From a virus: a DNA stretch of 35,838 bases. Positions 7,546-18,350 of this stretch are shown piece after piece; position 1 is the first letter of the stretch, and each line of letters begins with the position of its first letter. Below the pieces are notes generated by a model. The model had not been told where the DNA came from and searched no databases. It saw only the letters and a program-made list of their open reading frames with translations. The stretch covers positions 1-35,838 of IMG/VR virus record IMGVR_UViG_3300030085_000871, one strand, 5' to 3'. Both the position numbers and the translations under genes were made by a program.

Positions 7546-9555
7546 ATGGCGCGATCTGCACCAGCTCTCTCCACTTTTACAGCTGGAGAAATATCGCCAC
7601 GCCTGGAAGGTCGTGTTACGATTGAGAAATACCGCGAGGGTTTGGCTGACTTAACAAATATGGTTGTGCAGCCTCATGGCGGTGTCACCAGGCGTCCTGG
7701 CACACAGTTTCTAGGCGAGGTAAAAGCCAGTGGAAATGTCACCAGGCTGATACCGTTTGAGTTCAAAACGTCTGACACGTATGCGCTAGAATTTGGCAAC
7801 CAATACATGCGGATCTATCGTAATGGTCTGCAAGTTCTAACAGGTAGCGCGAAAGCTATATCTGCAATAACAAAAGCAAACCCTGGCGTATTTACGTCAA
7901 ACAGTCACGGCTATAGCAACGGAGATGAAATAGCGCTGGTTAATACTGGCGGTGGCATGACAGAGTTAAAAGAACGTAACTATCGTGTGGCAAATGTAAC
8001 GACAAATACATTTACGCTAACTGATTTGTTTGATGTGGCACTAAACACAACAGGTTTTACCACCTACACTGGGTCTGGTGTTTCGGTTGATAAGATCTAC
8101 GAAGTAGCCACGCCTTATACGTCAGCACAAATTAACGATGTGCGCTTTGCTCAGTCAGCTGATGTAATGTACCTAGTGCATCCATCACATGCCGTTAGAA
8201 CGCTTACACGCACAGATCACAACGCCTGGTCGTTTGCAACGCCAAGCTTTACGGAAAACACAACGCCTAGCTTGGCTGGGTCAAATAACTATCCTAGCGT
8301 TGTAACATTCTTTGAACAGCGCCTGGTATTTGCAGCAAGTAACAACAATCCACAAACACTGTGGTTTAGCAAAAACGCAGATTATACAAATTTTACAACA
8401 GGCACTGGCGATAACGATGCATTGATTTACACAATTGCATCTAACAAGGTAAATGCGATCAGGTATTTGTCTGCTACCAGGATCCTCAATATTGGTACGT
8501 CTGGTGGCGAATACGTGCTAACGACAACAAACGGTAGCCCAGTAACGCCAACGTCTACCGTTATTCGTAAGTACAGCAACTATGGATGCGTAAATGCAGA
8601 AGTTGTCCAGGTTGCAGATGTGACGCTTTTTGCACAGCGCGGAGCGCGAAAGGTACGTGAGTTTAGATATGTCGGTGAAGTGGACGTAGGCGGCTACACA
8701 GCGCCAGACATAACGGTATTAGCAGAACACCTTACTGAGGGTGGCATAGAAGAGTTTGCGTTTCAGCAAGAGCCTGAGAGCATCGTGTGGGCAAGGCGCA
8801 ATGATGGCACATTGCTGGGTCTAACATACAGACGCGAGGAAGAAATAGTAGCCTGGCACAAGCATGTTCTAGGCGGTGCATTTAGTGGCGGTCAAGCGCG
8901 AGTAGAAAGCATCATTTCTTTGCCAACCGATAGTGGTGAGGATGAGCTTTACATGATCGTCAAGCGCACGATTAACGGACAGACAAAACAATACGTCGAA
9001 GTGATGAAAACGTTTGATTTTGGCAACGATACTACAAGTGCATTCTTTGTAGACAGTGGCCTGGCATACTCTGGAAGCTCTGTATCGAGCTTGTCAGGGC
9101 TGTATCATCTAGAGGGCGCTACAACGTCTGTTTTAGCAAATGGTGCAACACACCCTGACAAGACAGTCTCTAGCGGTGGTATAACGCTCGATTTTGCCAT
9201 TACCAGTGGCGCGGTAGGTCTGGGTTACACCAGCAAGATGCAAACGCTACGCATTGAGGCTGGATCTAGTGACGGTACAAGTCAGGGAAAACCAAAACGC
9301 ATACACGATGTAACGTTGCGCTTCCATGAAACGGTAGGTGCAGAGGTCGGCACGGATGCGGCAAATGCAGATAGAATATTCTTCCGCGACAGCAGCATGG
9401 ACATGGATACCGCTGTGCCGCTGTTTACTGGTGACAAAGAAATAGAATTCCCTGGTGGTTTTGAAGAGGGTGACCGCATTTACGTGCAGCAAGCTCAACC
9501 ACTACCAATGACCGTATTAGCGCTCTATCCGCGCATGAACACACACGATGTATAG
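7546..9555 (+). CDS. Tail tubular protein B (nozzle, gp12-like)
   Basis: This 669-residue protein starts with STFTAGEISPRLEGRV and ...NMVVQPHGGVTRRPGTQFLG (about residues 8-55), the hallmark of podovirus tail nozzle or stabilisation proteins. The middle is beta-rich with VTFFEQRLVFAAS and LWFSKNADYTNF segments typical of the propeller region. Six copies form the short tail tube tip through which DNA leaves. It starts at the codon following the gp11-like stop, so the two are produced together. Confidence 0.9.
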   Translation: MARSAPALSTFTAGEISPRLEGRVTIEKYREGLADLTNMVVQPHGGVTRRPGTQFLGEVKASGNVTRLIPFEFKTSDTYALEFGNQYMRIYRNGLQVLTGSAKAISAITKANPGVFTSNSHGYSNGDEIALVNTGGGMTELKERNYRVANVTTNTFTLTDLFDVALNTTGFTTYTGSGVSVDKIYEVATPYTSAQINDVRFAQSADVMYLVHPSHAVRTLTRTDHNAWSFATPSFTENTTPSLAGSNNYPSVVTFFEQRLVFAASNNNPQTLWFSKNADYTNFTTGTGDNDALIYTIASNKVNAIRYLSATRILNIGTSGGEYVLTTTNGSPVTPTSTVIRKYSNYGCVNAEVVQVADVTLFAQRGARKVREFRYVGEVDVGGYTAPDITVLAEHLTEGGIEEFAFQQEPESIVWARRNDGTLLGLTYRREEEIVAWHKHVLGGAFSGGQARVESIISLPTDSGEDELYMIVKRTINGQTKQYVEVMKTFDFGNDTTSAFFVDSGLAYSGSSVSSLSGLYHLEGATTSVLANGATHPDKTVSSGGITLDFAITSGAVGLGYTSKMQTLRIEAGSSDGTSQGKPKRIHDVTLRFHETVGAEVGTDAANADRIFFRDSSMDMDTAVPLFTGDKEIEFPGGFEEGDRIYVQQAQPLPMTVLALYPRMNTHDV

Positions 9556-9562
9556 GTAATAT

Positions 9563-10081
9563 ATGTTTTTTGAATTAGCGACATTAGGTCTTACTATTAT
9601 GGGCGGTGCTTCACAAAAACGAGCATCAAACAGAGCTGCTGAAGCAGCCAAGCGAGTGGGTGAGTTTAACGCAAAACTGATTGAGCGTGACGTAGATCTA
9701 TTAGAAAAACAGCGCGAAATTATCAATCGCAATGCTGTCTTGCAAGAACGTGTAGATCGTTTTCGTTTTAGAGAAGCGCAAGGCAGTGTTGTGGCAAACT
9801 ACGCAGCAAGTGGCATTGTTGTTGGAAGTGGCACACCGATGCGTGTTCTACGGCAAAACGCTAGAGAATTTGAATATGACATGGCGGTGGCTGAGTTTAA
9901 CAACGCAGTCACAAACATGCAGATCAATGACCAACAAGAGAACGCACGACTAAGCGCAGAGCTGTCTCGCATGGAAGGTGGCGCACAAGCAGCTGGGTTG
10001 CGAGCACAAGGTACACAAGCGTTTATTGGCAGCTTGGGTAGTGCTGCACGATTTGGCTACAGTAGTGGGATGTTTGCTTAA
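9563..10081 (+). CDS. Internal virion protein (gp14-like)
   Basis: A 172-residue, Ala-rich helical protein placed where T7 gene 14 lies (after the nozzle gene, before the large internal proteins). It has a hydrophobic N-terminus (FFELATLGLTIMGGA), a long coiled-coil-like middle, and a conserved glycine-rich turn (NYAASGIVVGSGTP) near residue 80. Related ejection proteins leave the capsid first and form a pore in the outer membrane. Function is inferred from context and pattern. Its stop overlaps the next start (TAATG). Confidence 0.75.
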   Translation: MFFELATLGLTIMGGASQKRASNRAAEAAKRVGEFNAKLIERDVDLLEKQREIINRNAVLQERVDRFRFREAQGSVVANYAASGIVVGSGTPMRVLRQNAREFEYDMAVAEFNNAVTNMQINDQQENARLSAELSRMEGGAQAAGLRAQGTQAFIGSLGSAARFGYSSGMFA

Positions 10082-11913
10082 TGAGAATACCAGTTTACAG
10101 ATCTGGAGCGCAACTAAGTGATCGAGCACCAGGCGCACGTATTACAGCTCGTATGAACCCAAACACATTTGTTAATGCAGAGCTACAAAAAGGCGGTGTG
10201 TTAACTGAAATTGCAAACCAGGCAGCTGCCTACAGTCAAGAAAGATATAAAGCAATTGTCGAAGCGCAGCGTAATGAAGCTGTATTCGGGGCAAAAGAAA
10301 AATTATTACAAGCGTCATTCGCTCTTGGTAATGATGACGATATTTACAATATTTTTGATGGCAAAAAAAAGTATGACACAACTGTTAAAAAGATTTTTGA
10401 AGATAGTTTAAAAGTTGTTGGCAATAATAAATACGCACAAGAAGATTTTAAGCAAGCTTTTAATACTTTTGAACTTGCAGAACGATTTAGACTGAAAGGG
10501 CGCATTGACGAAAAAATAGAAAAGCGTGTTGAAACGTCATTAAAATCTCTAAAAGACCAACAAGAAACGTTGCTTGGTGATCCGTATTTAGATTACACGC
10601 TTGATGACACACTGTTTTCAGCAGCTGGCTTACAAAACCTTTATGATAAAGCTGGTGAAAAGGGAATGATACCAGAAGTGCTTCAAGCAAATGTTACACC
10701 AGAAGTTTTAAGCAATGCGTTAAAAAAAGCGATACCAGCATTTGCTGGTTCTGACTTACGCAACGCATTAGCACTGCGAGTTGTGCAAAACGGATTTGAA
10801 GCCGTTGAGGCTGGTACAATGACGTTAGAAGAGTTTAAACAAGTCGTGGCTGACAAAGCACCTGGTGTGCCAGATCATGTTCTTAACTTAATGCAAGCTG
10901 TGCCAATGAATGAGGTCAATGACGTTATATTGCAAACTGTCAAAGATGCAGCTGCCATGAAAAAACAATTTGATGATCTAGAGGCAGATGCAGAAAATCA
11001 ATTTAATGATAACGTTAATGCAATCTACAACAGATATTATTTTTACAAAAGCAAAGATAATAAAAGCCAAGAGTTTAATGTTAATGAATTAACACAAATG
11101 TTTCCTAATATAAAAATAGTAGGAACGCGAACAGTGATAGACGCAGATGGTGAAAGAACAGTAGCGCCAGGTTACAGAATGGCTGAAGCTATTAAAAATC
11201 ATTTGGCTAGTGTAAATGAGCTTACTTTTGAAATGCGTCAACAAATGGATAAGTTTGACCAAGAGCCGCCAGAGAAAAGACAAGCATCTGATAGGGATGT
11301 AATTAATTTTCTCAATGAGTTAGACGCTTTTGATAATTTAGATTTACAAACAGTGCTTAGTAAAAGCGATTATTTAACACAAGCAGACTTGTTGCGATTT
11401 ACTGAAAAAGCACAAAGTGAAGCTGTTGCTGGTGAAAATGAAGCAAAACAATATATTAAAAACGCACTACGCTATCAAACGTCAGAGCTTATATCAGCAG
11501 AGGTCGATAAAGATCTAGCGTTACGAGTAACAAATCAAATCGATGATATATACACACAAATTGACGATTTAATAAGACAAAAGAGAATAGCTGGTGAGCC
11601 ATTAACAAAAACGCAAATAGAAGAAGCTGCACGTAATATGCTTGCTGCAAGTGCTCCGCGATTTAAAGAAGTTATTCTGGAACAGTATCAAGACACATTG
11701 AATTCTGCGGTTCGAGTGTCTGTATTTTTTCCAATCAAAACAAATTTGCAAGCTGCACAAACGCCAGCAGATGCCATAATCATTATATCGGATTGGTATA
11801 ATAATTTAAGCTCTCCTGACGCTAATGAAACAAAAAGATATGGTCAGTACTTGAGATCATTTACTGAAATGAAAAATAAAATTGATGCAATAGATAACGT
11901 GAATAGACAATGA
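10081..11913 (+). CDS. Internal virion / ejection protein (gp15-like position)
   Basis: A 610-residue, largely helical, charged protein. I see no enzymatic motif. The N-terminus (YRSGAQLSDRAPGARITARM) followed by long amphipathic helices resembles middle-sized ejection proteins of podoviruses, and the gene is in the gp15 slot between the small and the giant internal proteins. It overlaps its upstream neighbour by one base and its downstream neighbour by four (ATGA), so the three are translated as a unit. Base composition becomes more AT-rich from here through 14909. Confidence 0.65.
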   Translation: MRIPVYRSGAQLSDRAPGARITARMNPNTFVNAELQKGGVLTEIANQAAAYSQERYKAIVEAQRNEAVFGAKEKLLQASFALGNDDDIYNIFDGKKKYDTTVKKIFEDSLKVVGNNKYAQEDFKQAFNTFELAERFRLKGRIDEKIEKRVETSLKSLKDQQETLLGDPYLDYTLDDTLFSAAGLQNLYDKAGEKGMIPEVLQANVTPEVLSNALKKAIPAFAGSDLRNALALRVVQNGFEAVEAGTMTLEEFKQVVADKAPGVPDHVLNLMQAVPMNEVNDVILQTVKDAAAMKKQFDDLEADAENQFNDNVNAIYNRYYFYKSKDNKSQEFNVNELTQMFPNIKIVGTRTVIDADGERTVAPGYRMAEAIKNHLASVNELTFEMRQQMDKFDQEPPEKRQASDRDVINFLNELDAFDNLDLQTVLSKSDYLTQADLLRFTEKAQSEAVAGENEAKQYIKNALRYQTSELISAEVDKDLALRVTNQIDDIYTQIDDLIRQKRIAGEPLTKTQIEEAARNMLAASAPRFKEVILEQYQDTLNSAVRVSVFFPIKTNLQAAQTPADAIIIISDWYNNLSSPDANETKRYGQYLRSFTEMKNKIDAIDNVNRQ

Positions 11914-14909
11914 CATATGTTTTCAACAGCACATTAGATGAAGAGTTAGATCGTTACATCAGCGCAGAAGAAACATTAGCTGCAAACGTTGGATCTAATC
12001 TAAACAATACAAAAAAAGTTTACAATGTCGCGTCTAATAGTAACGAGTATTATACTGAGCTTCTTGGCGGTGGTAATGTTAAAGTACATGAGCAACCGCT
12101 AACTGCATTAGAAGATGCAGAGAAGTATAATCAATCATTGCTAGACCAGGGCATAACACCAACTGCTGATGATTTTTACGCAGCTGGTTTTGATGATAAA
12201 ATAATTAACGAAGGTGGATTTATAAACGTACAGCCAAAATCTGGTATTACTGAGCCGTTGACTGAAGAGGTGCAACAGCAAGCATTTGATTTAGGTTTCG
12301 ATGTAGTCAGCCCAGTTGATCAGCCAATTTTTGAAGGCAGTATAAAAGAAATAATAAAAGGTCTTGCTCGTGGTGGTATAGTAAACCCAGCGCAATTTCT
12401 TGAAACTTTAGACACGCCAGAAGATTCAAAGTTTGATTTGTCTGGTGGTATTGGATTTCAACTTTTTAACCCAGAAACTGGTGAATTTGATCCAGCGATT
12501 AAAATATTATCTGGCAAGGAAAGAGATGAAATAAATCAAAAAATTAAAAGTGGTGAATTGCCATACGCAGTAAACTTAGAAAGTTTGACACAAATAGATG
12601 AAGCGTCAGGCGGTGGAGCTAAAGTACTTGGATCATTTTCACAGTTTATTGGAGCATATGCTGGGCTTGGTAAGTTTTTTAGATTAGGCAAAAGTCGCAC
12701 CATGCAAGGTTTTACTGGGGGAGCTGCTGCTGATTTTCTAGGGTTTGAGGGTGATGAAGGGCGCTTATCAGATATCATTTATGATTTGGGTGAAGCGTTT
12801 GGCGTTGAAATCCCACAAAACGTTATAGTCGATTTTATGCAAACAGATCCTACCGATCCTGATTATGTCGGTAGATTTAAGAACGCATTAGAGGGTGGCG
12901 TCATAGGTGTTATTGCCGAACCAATATTAATGGGTCTAGGCAAAACATTTAGAATGTTGAAAGACGGTGATATTACACAAAAACAAGTATTACCGTTTGT
13001 TAAAGCTGCAACGGATAACATGCGTGTTTCATTTGCACAACAAGTCGAAAAAGCAAACAATAGAATAGCAAATGAAGGTAATACGCTTTTTAGCAATCCG
13101 ATACAACCAGGCATTGATAGAATACTTTCAGCAGTAGGCCGCACCTTAGAACGCACACAAAAACAAGGCATAAGGTCAGAAGGTGGTTTACCTATTGTTG
13201 AAGAAAAAGGTGACAATAATTTTCGTTTGCACAATCAACGATTAGTTGCAATGCGCGAAAAAAGTGTTGGTTATCCTGGAGCGCCTAAAAATGAACGCAC
13301 TGTAATAAACGCGCCAGAAAACTCTGATTTGCCTGATGTTGTGGTTGGTAATATCGAGCCGCAAGATTGGCAAAACCGAATTGAAGCAGCAATGTCAAAA
13401 GAAGAAATAGATCGAGCTGCAACGTGGTACAAAATAGTATTTGACGAATTCCAAAACCAAGCAGATGGTGATCCAGAAGAAATAGCTCGATTGACAGATG
13501 CTTGGTTTGCTGGGCAACAAAACTCTAGTCCACAGCAAACATTAAATGATGTGTTGTTTGTTTATGAGCAAATAAAACGCGGTGTGTCAAAAGAAGATTT
13601 AATAGGTAAAGGTCTACCGTCTGCAAACAGAATTGTAATCGATATATTAACGCAATCACCGATTACTGCTGGCGCTGGACAAAAGATAGCTGATTTTCTG
13701 GATAGCGGTTATAACAAAAATGTAAGATCTATTATGGGCAATAATCCAGAGGGTGGTTCACCGTTTGTTGTTGATGTGCATACTGCAAGAGATACTGGTT
13801 TAGTTGATCAAGTATATATTAATCACTTAAAACGTTTAGGTTACAATGTGCCAGATAATTTGCAGATCGATTTTGGTGGCGGTGGTATCAAAGACGCTAT
13901 GTATGAAAACAGAGCCTTGTTTGGTCAACAACTTACAGATCATCTAAACCAACAAAACTGGATGGGTAGATCTGATTGGGAACCAGCAGAAGTACAAGCT
14001 ATCGGATGGATGCAACTATCTAACATGTACGGTGGTGCAAACGTTGGTGGTGATATTATTGACGCTTTTAAGAAAACAACGCGCAACATTTCAATGGAAG
14101 TAGATCCTGGCGCTGGGTCACCTTTTGCAACAAAATTTGGTGATGACTATAGTGCTTTGCCTATAGAGGCACAGCGTGATATAAATAATCAAGTTACATT
14201 GAAAGCCATTGAGACTGTTAATAACCAACTTGGGATTACTCTTGGCAATGTCGTGCATGGCACTGGTGGTTGGGAACTGTTTCAAAACCCTTCAACAGTA
14301 CAACAGGCTATCGCTTCTAAAGATACAGCTATAGAAGCAGCAGCGCGATTAGGATACATGTTGCAACAAACAGAAGTATGGGTAAATGCGCCTAAAAGTA
14401 TAACTAAAAATCCAAAGCACTTTTCTATAGATATTATAGAAAATGCTGGAGAAAATTTACGCAACAGCGATAAGCTTACGGAATTGTTTAATAGAATTAT
14501 TGCAGATGAACCAAATGGATTATTTCGTGGTTACCAACCAATCATAGTTGACGGTAAACCAGGCATCCGAATTTTAATTACAGATCAAGCTGTAAAAGAA
14601 AGTCCACTCACAAAAGCAAAAGCGATAGAATACATACAAGATTTTGCAAATAATAAATTATCACAAATTACGGACGATTTGCAATTTGATGCTGAAGTTG
14701 ATATTATGGAAGCAGATCTAACAATGTTAGGTAATGATTGGACAAAGGATAAAAACGGTGGCGGTTACAAAAGTTACTTTAGTAGACAGTCAGGACAAAA
14801 TGCGTCCAGCAAAAACTCCGACTCCACAGTACTCGATAATGATGGGAAAGAACTTGAACAATTCTTCCAAGGACTCATCGAAAGAGCAAAGTCAGGAAAC
14901 GCTAGATAA
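11910..14909 (+). CDS. Large internal virion protein (polyvalent-protein-like)
   Basis: A 999-residue protein in the ejection-protein cluster. No complete enzymatic motif was found: I looked for a transglycosylase Glu motif and did not see a convincing one. The middle has a putative membrane-interacting stretch (VIGVIAEPILMGLGKTF, near residue 330). A central segment with PFVVDVHTARDTGL and EVQAIGWMQLSNMYGG (about 600-710) resembles domains seen in large polyvalent phage proteins. It probably forms part of the internal core ejected with the DNA. A terminator follows at 14945. Confidence 0.65.
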   Translation: MTYVFNSTLDEELDRYISAEETLAANVGSNLNNTKKVYNVASNSNEYYTELLGGGNVKVHEQPLTALEDAEKYNQSLLDQGITPTADDFYAAGFDDKIINEGGFINVQPKSGITEPLTEEVQQQAFDLGFDVVSPVDQPIFEGSIKEIIKGLARGGIVNPAQFLETLDTPEDSKFDLSGGIGFQLFNPETGEFDPAIKILSGKERDEINQKIKSGELPYAVNLESLTQIDEASGGGAKVLGSFSQFIGAYAGLGKFFRLGKSRTMQGFTGGAAADFLGFEGDEGRLSDIIYDLGEAFGVEIPQNVIVDFMQTDPTDPDYVGRFKNALEGGVIGVIAEPILMGLGKTFRMLKDGDITQKQVLPFVKAATDNMRVSFAQQVEKANNRIANEGNTLFSNPIQPGIDRILSAVGRTLERTQKQGIRSEGGLPIVEEKGDNNFRLHNQRLVAMREKSVGYPGAPKNERTVINAPENSDLPDVVVGNIEPQDWQNRIEAAMSKEEIDRAATWYKIVFDEFQNQADGDPEEIARLTDAWFAGQQNSSPQQTLNDVLFVYEQIKRGVSKEDLIGKGLPSANRIVIDILTQSPITAGAGQKIADFLDSGYNKNVRSIMGNNPEGGSPFVVDVHTARDTGLVDQVYINHLKRLGYNVPDNLQIDFGGGGIKDAMYENRALFGQQLTDHLNQQNWMGRSDWEPAEVQAIGWMQLSNMYGGANVGGDIIDAFKKTTRNISMEVDPGAGSPFATKFGDDYSALPIEAQRDINNQVTLKAIETVNNQLGITLGNVVHGTGGWELFQNPSTVQQAIASKDTAIEAAARLGYMLQQTEVWVNAPKSITKNPKHFSIDIIENAGENLRNSDKLTELFNRIIADEPNGLFRGYQPIIVDGKPGIRILITDQAVKESPLTKAKAIEYIQDFANNKLSQITDDLQFDAEVDIMEADLTMLGNDWTKDKNGGGYKSYFSRQSGQNASSKNSDSTVLDNDGKELEQFFQGLIERAKSGNAR

Positions 14910-14944
14910 AGACTAGCTGTAACTAACAGACAATTTGAATATGT

Positions 14945-14969
14945 AAGGTCGCTTTGGCGGCCTTTTTTT
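14945..14969 (+). terminator. Intrinsic terminator after the first internal protein operon
   Basis: Stem AAGGTCGC / GCGGCCTT with a TTTG loop (one G-T wobble), running into a seven-T tract. It lies between the 999- and 1122-residue internal proteins and implies that 14982 onward may depend on read-through or its own promoter. Confidence 0.85.
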
Positions 14970-14981
14970 ATGTGAGGCTTC

Positions 14982-17900
14982 ATGGCAGTAAATCCACTAG
15001 ACTTAGCTGAAGAGCAAACACAGAGAGCGCAGATAGATGCAGCTGGTGCGCCTACAGAGTTTGCAACCGATCCAGCGCAAAATCAGTTAGCGTTAGGGGG
15101 CAAAGGCGCTAAAGAAACATTATCACTTTTAATGGATATGCTTGGTTCTGCCTCTAAAACGCAAACACAAACTGACCAGGCAATACCGCCAGCATTTACG
15201 CAACTGTCAAATACACAACCGCAACGGATCCCGACAGAACAAGAAGAAGTTATAGCGCCAGAAGGGTATGACCCAAAGGCAGCTAAAGTATCTTTAGCTC
15301 CGCAAATATTATCTGAGCAAGGTGTAAAAACTTTTGCAGATCGAGGGTTTTCTTCTGGCAACGCACGCCAAACAAAAATAGATGAAGGTGCTGCAGCTGT
15401 TGACGAGTTGCTAGATGACGTTGATCCTGTTGAAACAGAATTTAACAAGCTTATGGACGATGCAAATGCGTCTATACTCAATGTATTTACTGGCCGAAAA
15501 AACCAAATTGAAAAGCTCGATGAGACTGTTCAAAAGCAAGCTGATGAACGAGCTGCTGCGGCTGCGCCAACTGGTGTCGATGGCATAAACTTTGATTTGT
15601 TGCAAACACAAGAAGATGTAGCAAAACTTTTAAAACAAAAAGCGCAATCAATGCCGCAACTTATTAACAAAGCTACACGCGGTAAAGTACCGATTTCTGT
15701 AAGCAAACAAAAAGCAGCTGAAGCATTTCACAATACTTTTAACACAACCAGGCGAATACTAGGCAAACGGTTAGACGAGGGGCTTTTAACACCCGAAGAT
15801 CTTTATGCAGCTTATGAAATTCTGACCGAAACAACAAAGCAAATGCTTAAGCTGGAAGACAAAATTTTAAATAAGACTGCTACTCAAGACGATAAGTTTA
15901 AATACATGCGTCTAAACAAAATTGTGCCAGCTATTTTTTTGCAAGTTACTGGCAATAGATCTGAATACGGACGTGGTTTAAACCTACAAAAGTTTATGGG
16001 TGGCGATACTGGGTTAATGGAAATTGCTCAAGCGCAAACAGACATGGTGTCACAAAATCTTGGCGAATTAAGTGTTGAGGAAATAGCAAAACGATCAAGA
16101 GATATTAGACGTAACGATAAAGGGTTTTTAGGTTTTATCCGTTTCCATGCAAAAGCTGGCATGGCAAAAACATCTGACGCATTAGGAGAAGCTTATCAGT
16201 CAGGCATGTTGTCAGGTACTGGCACACAAGTGCGTAATTTTCTAGGCAACACGTTATGGATGTTATGGCAGTTACCAGAAGAATCGATTGCTGGTTTATA
16301 TGGCTTACCAGTTCGTAAATATCGGGATGCGTTTGGTTTAGACAACTCAGATCAAGTTTTTAAAACCGATGTAATGTTTAGGCTAAAAGGTTATATCGAT
16401 TCATTTGGCGATGCATTGCGTGTAGCAAAAGTTGCGTTTGTGCGTGAGCAAGCTGCTGTTGGTGCAAAACAAGATATAGAAAACTATGGTGGTGCATTAC
16501 GCACTGATAGCAAAACTGTTTTTGGCACAGCAATAAATACGGTTGGTCAAGCCAGTAGATTGTTTTTAAGAACACTTACAACGGCTGACGATTTTTTTAA
16601 AACGATATCACAACGTGGCGAGCACTACGTCCAGGCAAACCACGCATATCGCAACGCTTTACGCAGAGGGGAAGATAATAGAACTGCGCTCGATGAAGCT
16701 GGCATGGTTTTATTAAGCCCAGAAGATTACAAAGACGAGCTTTCTGCTGTAGCTAAATATAACACGCTACAAGATGATATTGCTGCTATACGCAAACCAT
16801 CATCATTAATACAAAATTTTAGAATAGGGTTTATACCAATTGGTAGAATTATTTTGCCATTTGCACAAACGCCAGCAAACGCTCTTGTAAAAGGACTTGC
16901 TGGTGCGTTTCCCTTTCATAAAACTTTTCAAGCATTAGGCACTGGCACAGCTGCACAACAACAAAAAGCATTAGCAAAATTTTCAATGGCATCAATGATG
17001 GGCGCTTACATTGCTAATGAATTTGCAAACGGCAGATTTACTGGACAAATGCCAACAGATAAAAATGAACGCGAGGCATTACTCAGACAAAAACCTGGTT
17101 GGCAACCGAATAGCTATACTTTTAGAAAAGATAAAAATAGCTGGCCGCGTGATCCAGAAACAGATGAATTATTGCCATTCTATGATGACATGGGCAGACC
17201 TAATGGAGAGCTTTACTATTTATCGTTTAACGGTTTAGAGCCAGTTGGTGCGATAATACATCTTCACAATTCCGTTATCGAGGCAATGCACAAAACAGGA
17301 GTTATGGAAGATAAAACAAATTTTCGATTATACGATGACGTTATCTTATCGGTTATTGGCGCCACCTTTAAATATATGAAAGATCTCCCAATGCTTGAGG
17401 GAATGTCTGATGTTGCTTCATTAGCTGAGTTTGAAGATTTTCAAGATTTTAAAGAAAGTGTGGTGCGATTGGCTAGAACGCCAGCAGAAGGCGCTAGTTA
17501 TTTCGGTGTGCCTAATCCAATTGCTGCACTGCAAAGACAGTTTAACAGAATAGAAGATCCAACACGATTATATCCTAGAGGCGATTATGAATACTACACG
17601 TTAGAAGATATAGAAGCTTTAGACGAAAACGGTGATCCTGTTCATTATGTTATTAATGATCGTGGTCAAAAGATCCCAGATGAAAAAGCATACTTTTTAG
17701 TTGGTCAGCCTAAAACAGAAAGAACTGATGAGTTTTTTAGAGCGTACAATGATATTATCGCAATGGCTGTTCAAGGCAGTGCGTTTGAAAACAGGCAAAC
17801 ACTAGAGAAAGATCTCAATACTGTTGGCTATGATACATTAGGTAATAAGATTGGTTATGAAGATGTAAGTTTTGCAATCAATCCAAAGTTAGCGCTATGG

Positions 17901-18350
17901 AATAATTTTACTGGAATTAGAATTAGAGAAGGTAAAATGCAAAATGAGCTGGAACTTGCTTTAGGTGAATTTTATCAGAAAACTGGTGTGTGGCCTTTAA
18001 GAACAAAGGTTAGTCATAACGGTTTACGTTTATCTAAAGGCGCGAGATTTGATCTTGTAAACCTGGCAAAAAACGAAGCTACGTTACCACAATATGGCAA
18101 CATGACTTTTAGAGAAGCGTTAGAATATGAACTGACATTTCCGACTAGCGTGTATCGACAAGGCGTAGATCAAGGCAAGTTAAATGACGATGATCTACTA
18201 CAAATTATTAAAACAATAGAAGACGATTATTACGAGGCTGGGTTTCAGCTTTTGTTGCAGCTACCCGAAAACGCAGATCTAGCAACAGCATACGAAAACA
18301 GACAAGAAGCCAAACAAATTATAGATGAACTAGGGATTATTCAACAATGA
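14982..18350 (+). CDS. Giant internal virion protein (gp16-like position)
   Basis: A 1122-residue protein, the largest in the window, in the slot of T7 gp16. The N-terminal third is polar and disordered with Gln/Ala-rich parts. The centre (about residues 380-690) is helical, with hydrophobic runs such as FIPIGRIILPFAQTPANALV and a Gly/Ala-rich helix (FSMASMMGAYIANEF) that could insert into the inner membrane. The C-terminal third contains recurrent aromatic-acidic segments. No lytic transglycosylase motif is obvious, unlike T7 gp16. It likely forms the trans-envelope ejection channel. Its ATGA end overlaps the tail fibre start. Confidence 0.7.
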   Translation: MAVNPLDLAEEQTQRAQIDAAGAPTEFATDPAQNQLALGGKGAKETLSLLMDMLGSASKTQTQTDQAIPPAFTQLSNTQPQRIPTEQEEVIAPEGYDPKAAKVSLAPQILSEQGVKTFADRGFSSGNARQTKIDEGAAAVDELLDDVDPVETEFNKLMDDANASILNVFTGRKNQIEKLDETVQKQADERAAAAAPTGVDGINFDLLQTQEDVAKLLKQKAQSMPQLINKATRGKVPISVSKQKAAEAFHNTFNTTRRILGKRLDEGLLTPEDLYAAYEILTETTKQMLKLEDKILNKTATQDDKFKYMRLNKIVPAIFLQVTGNRSEYGRGLNLQKFMGGDTGLMEIAQAQTDMVSQNLGELSVEEIAKRSRDIRRNDKGFLGFIRFHAKAGMAKTSDALGEAYQSGMLSGTGTQVRNFLGNTLWMLWQLPEESIAGLYGLPVRKYRDAFGLDNSDQVFKTDVMFRLKGYIDSFGDALRVAKVAFVREQAAVGAKQDIENYGGALRTDSKTVFGTAINTVGQASRLFLRTLTTADDFFKTISQRGEHYVQANHAYRNALRRGEDNRTALDEAGMVLLSPEDYKDELSAVAKYNTLQDDIAAIRKPSSLIQNFRIGFIPIGRIILPFAQTPANALVKGLAGAFPFHKTFQALGTGTAAQQQKALAKFSMASMMGAYIANEFANGRFTGQMPTDKNEREALLRQKPGWQPNSYTFRKDKNSWPRDPETDELLPFYDDMGRPNGELYYLSFNGLEPVGAIIHLHNSVIEAMHKTGVMEDKTNFRLYDDVILSVIGATFKYMKDLPMLEGMSDVASLAEFEDFQDFKESVVRLARTPAEGASYFGVPNPIAALQRQFNRIEDPTRLYPRGDYEYYTLEDIEALDENGDPVHYVINDRGQKIPDEKAYFLVGQPKTERTDEFFRAYNDIIAMAVQGSAFENRQTLEKDLNTVGYDTLGNKIGYEDVSFAINPKLALWNNFTGIRIREGKMQNELELALGEFYQKTGVWPLRTKVSHNGLRLSKGARFDLVNLAKNEATLPQYGNMTFREALEYELTFPTSVYRQGVDQGKLNDDDLLQIIKTIEDDYYEAGFQLLLQLPENADLATAYENRQEAKQIIDELGIIQQ

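Noticed and set aside
15083-15481. 132-codon minus-strand frame inside the giant internal protein gene
   Set aside because: Antisense shadow, Ser/Ala-rich, with no start signal and no neighbours in that direction.
11910-18350. Lytic transglycosylase domain in the large internal proteins
   Set aside because: I looked for the catalytic Glu-Ser and Gly-Leu-Met-Gln type segments and did not find a convincing set.
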